DNA of 64,000 nucleotides from Chrysoperla carnea (Eukaryota; Arthropoda; Insecta; Neuroptera; Chrysopidae): NCBI RefSeq assembly GCF_905475395.1, contig NC_058337.1, positions 116,554,368 to 116,618,367 of the forward strand, read 5' to 3'. Shown piece by piece: positions 61,535 to 64,000 of this stretch (position 1 is its first letter; each line of letters starts with the position of its first letter). The notes under the pieces were generated by a model. It saw only the letters and a program-made list of their open reading frames with translations, ran no database searches and was not told where the DNA came from. The position numbers and the translations under genes were made by a program.

Positions 61535-64000
61535 GATGGTATTAAGTCACAATTTGAATGCAATGACACAAATGCAATAGCAGGCATCTATCCAATTATT
61601 AAGACTTTCAATGTGGTTTCAATTATTTCAGACATTTTACGTCAAGCAATGGCGTCTTGCTTAGAATCAAAGTATCAAATCCGAAAATATAAACATTTTA
61701 TATTTTGGGAATAAACATAGGGTTAAAAAATGTTAAAACTCTTTAAGAGCTTGTTTACAAAATGATGGTATAGTGAATATAATAATACAAAAAAAACATA
61801 TGCAGAAGTAGTATTATATTATTTGATGATGTTTTAAAGGTCTCTAAGGAGTCACAAGGACACGAAGTTCATTGTTCAAGGTATAACAATAAACGTCAAA
61901 GGTTTAACTTTCTTTATACTTTGGTACTATTTTTTTATATATTGCAGTTGCTATAAAGTAAGTTACTAAACATTAATATCGATTTCTCTATAACATCGCT
62001 GTGAATGTTTTTCTCTAAGTTTTTTGTTACTTTACGCGGGTGATTCTGTTCTAAATGTTACTTTTTTTTATTATTTTATTGTAAAAATGAATGCCTGAGA
62101 GGATTTTGCTACAACTTCCAAAAACTTTAAAAAATATATTGGTTTAACTTATTTATTATGTTTTTCACATGGTACTTATTGACATTTTCCTCAAAGATAG
62201 TAGCTATAATTATTTGGTTTTCAATAATATCCATTTACTATATAATTTAGGCTAGTGATAAATACAAAAATTTATTAATTATGGTAGAAATCAATGGGTG
62301 ATAATGCTTTCAATATTGCTTACTATTCGTTTCATTCATCTCAAGGTGGATGGCGCACGAATCATAAAAATTTAATTTCAAAAATTCGTTTAAAGTTGCT
62401 CGGCTGTTGGAGCAAGTACGGTGAATGTTTGCGGTTAGTTCAATCAGTTGCCTTTTTTGGCAAAACTCACAATAGTGTTAATTGTATAAAAATTAATCGG
62501 GGAATGAGCTTCAAAAAAGTTTTCATCATGAAGAAAATTTATCACATATTCTGTTTATGCAAAAAAAAAAAAAAAAAGAAAAACAAACATTACCTTACGT
62601 CGCTTTTCGATATTTTTAGAGAATTTTTTCACATTTACGTCATATAAATTGCTTAGTTTACGATATTTTTAGCTCATTTTCTGACACTTAAGTCAAACAA
62701 ATTGATAAGTTCACTAGTACACTAGTCACGTGAAAGCCGAACCACTTTAAATTTAAAGAAAAAAGTAATTGAACCGGAATTTAATAATTTTCAACGACTA
62801 TTCATATATAATAGAAAAAAAACTTTATATGTATTGTCACGGTAGTTTTATTATTGTCACAAATACAATCATTTGAAATTTAACAATTATTTTGCAAAAA
62901 ATCATGATACAACTTTTTTATATTCATTTTATGCATGATTTAACTCAATAATTATTATTAAGAAAAAAATAAAATTGGAAAATTTATTTCAAAGTGAAAT
63001 TTTTAATAAGTATTGAACTATAAATCATGAATAAGAGACACAGAAAAAGCTGATTTCTTTTTTTATTTCAGTTTTATAATTATCACAAAATAATTAGTTA
63101 CGTGTCAAAAGCTCGCTTACGTAACAATTAAATTATAGTTTTTTCACAAAGTTTTGTATTGAAAAAATATAAGGATAGTAAACAAATTCAACCAAATATA
63201 GAATGATGTTTGAAGTATATTATGGATTTTAAAAATAAAACACAAAATTTTACATTTGCTAATAATCGGTATTCAATTTGTAAAACGCTACGTACTAGAA
63301 ACGTAAAAAAACAACTTAAATTTTCATATAGGTTCATTTTAAAATTTGAGTAACTTTTTCGTGACGTTCTATATCTCCAAATATGTTCCATAAAGAAATC
63401 CACAAACTAATTACTATATGTTATATTGGCTTATTACACAGCCTTTAAGAACTTTAATGTAACCCGCTTATTTTCGAGTCAATCGAATCCCATAAGTTTT
63501 CTTACATTTAAGCTTTGATGAAGAAAATATTCTGAATACTTCATGTATCTCATTCTTTTATGATTTATTATTTGATTACATAAACAAGTTAACATATGCA
63601 ATTGTTACCTTTTTCTGCTTTTATAGAGTTGAATAAAATGTACAATCCTTTCCTTTCTACCCATCTTATTTACCTCCGTATACAGGTGAATACATTCATA
63701 TGACACTGATGATAATCAAAAGCAAACTTGGTTATGTTATGTCACATTACCCTCAGAGTGGTTCGGGTAGCCAATATATTACAATCACTGAGTTTGTACT
63801 ATTCTATGGGTCACTAGTGTCGTGGACAGAATTCAAAAAGGAAGTTTATTAACTTAACTCGATTCTTTTTGATAAACTTGCTTTTTGAGTGCTGCCCGTC
63901 ACACTGCGGTGGATTCTTTATTTGGAGATACGCTGCTAGCGGAGCCAGTTTTTATCGAGTTCAATGGGACAAGAGCATGGAAAACCCAAAGCGTACGATC
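61535..64000. other. AT-rich stretch without recognised genes
   Basis: The 117-codon frame at 62294-62647 includes a Lys stretch from an A run and has no domain. The last 160 bases are less AT-rich but show no recognisable exon before the window ends. Confidence 0.3.

Noticed and set aside
62294..62647. 117-codon frame
   Set aside because: It contains a Lys stretch from an A run and has no domain, promoter or unusual composition.

Overview
This is an AT-rich, gene-poor stretch of a eukaryotic nuclear genome, most likely an insect. The insect signs are introns with GTAAGT/GTAAG donors, AATAAA poly(A) signals, TATA boxes with TCAGT-type initiators about 30 bp downstream, a tRNA-derived SINE with RNA polymerase III A and B boxes, and many small inverted-repeat elements (MITEs). 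The species cannot be read directly. A plant-feeding dipteran such as a gall midge would fit, but that is a guess.

The outstanding gene is on the minus strand at 17920-19983: an intronless 687-residue protein with an N-terminal helical segment, about a dozen bacterial-style 20-21 residue leucine-rich repeats, and a C-terminal domain I recognise as the NEL (novel E3 ligase) fold of the IpaH/SspH/SlrP effectors of Gram-negative pathogens and symbionts. It sits among insect-type repeats, has an insect-like start context and has a poly(A) signal just after its stop. It therefore looks like a bacterial gene that was horizontally acquired and domesticated. The position that should hold the catalytic Cys of the CxD motif appears to be Trp, so it may be a ligase-dead derivative.

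Upstream in the same orientation (20741-21945) is a chymotrypsin-family (S1) serine protease gene with a signal-peptide exon, two downstream exons, a TATA box and a poly(A) signal. It is broken by at least two frameshifts, one of which removes the catalytic His block. Two phase-compatible exon-like segments at 3249-3624 (plus strand) look like a fragment of an unrecognised gene. The TATA/Inr promoter at 8986-9016 precedes a short open frame at 9100-9363. A second TATA box and donor pair lies near 31.5 kb. Two decayed, mutually homologous protein relics lie at 2.5 kb and 48.4 kb.

The rest is mobile and repetitive DNA: two very large palindromes (25378-27035, which contains a roughly 144-bp degenerate tandem array, and 35954-37588 with arms of about 670 bp), several MITE families present in two copies each, two SINE copies, short tandem duplications, perfect short hairpins, and several dispersed repeats. 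Stretches not listed show no recognisable gene. No true tRNA, rRNA or CRISPR array was seen.
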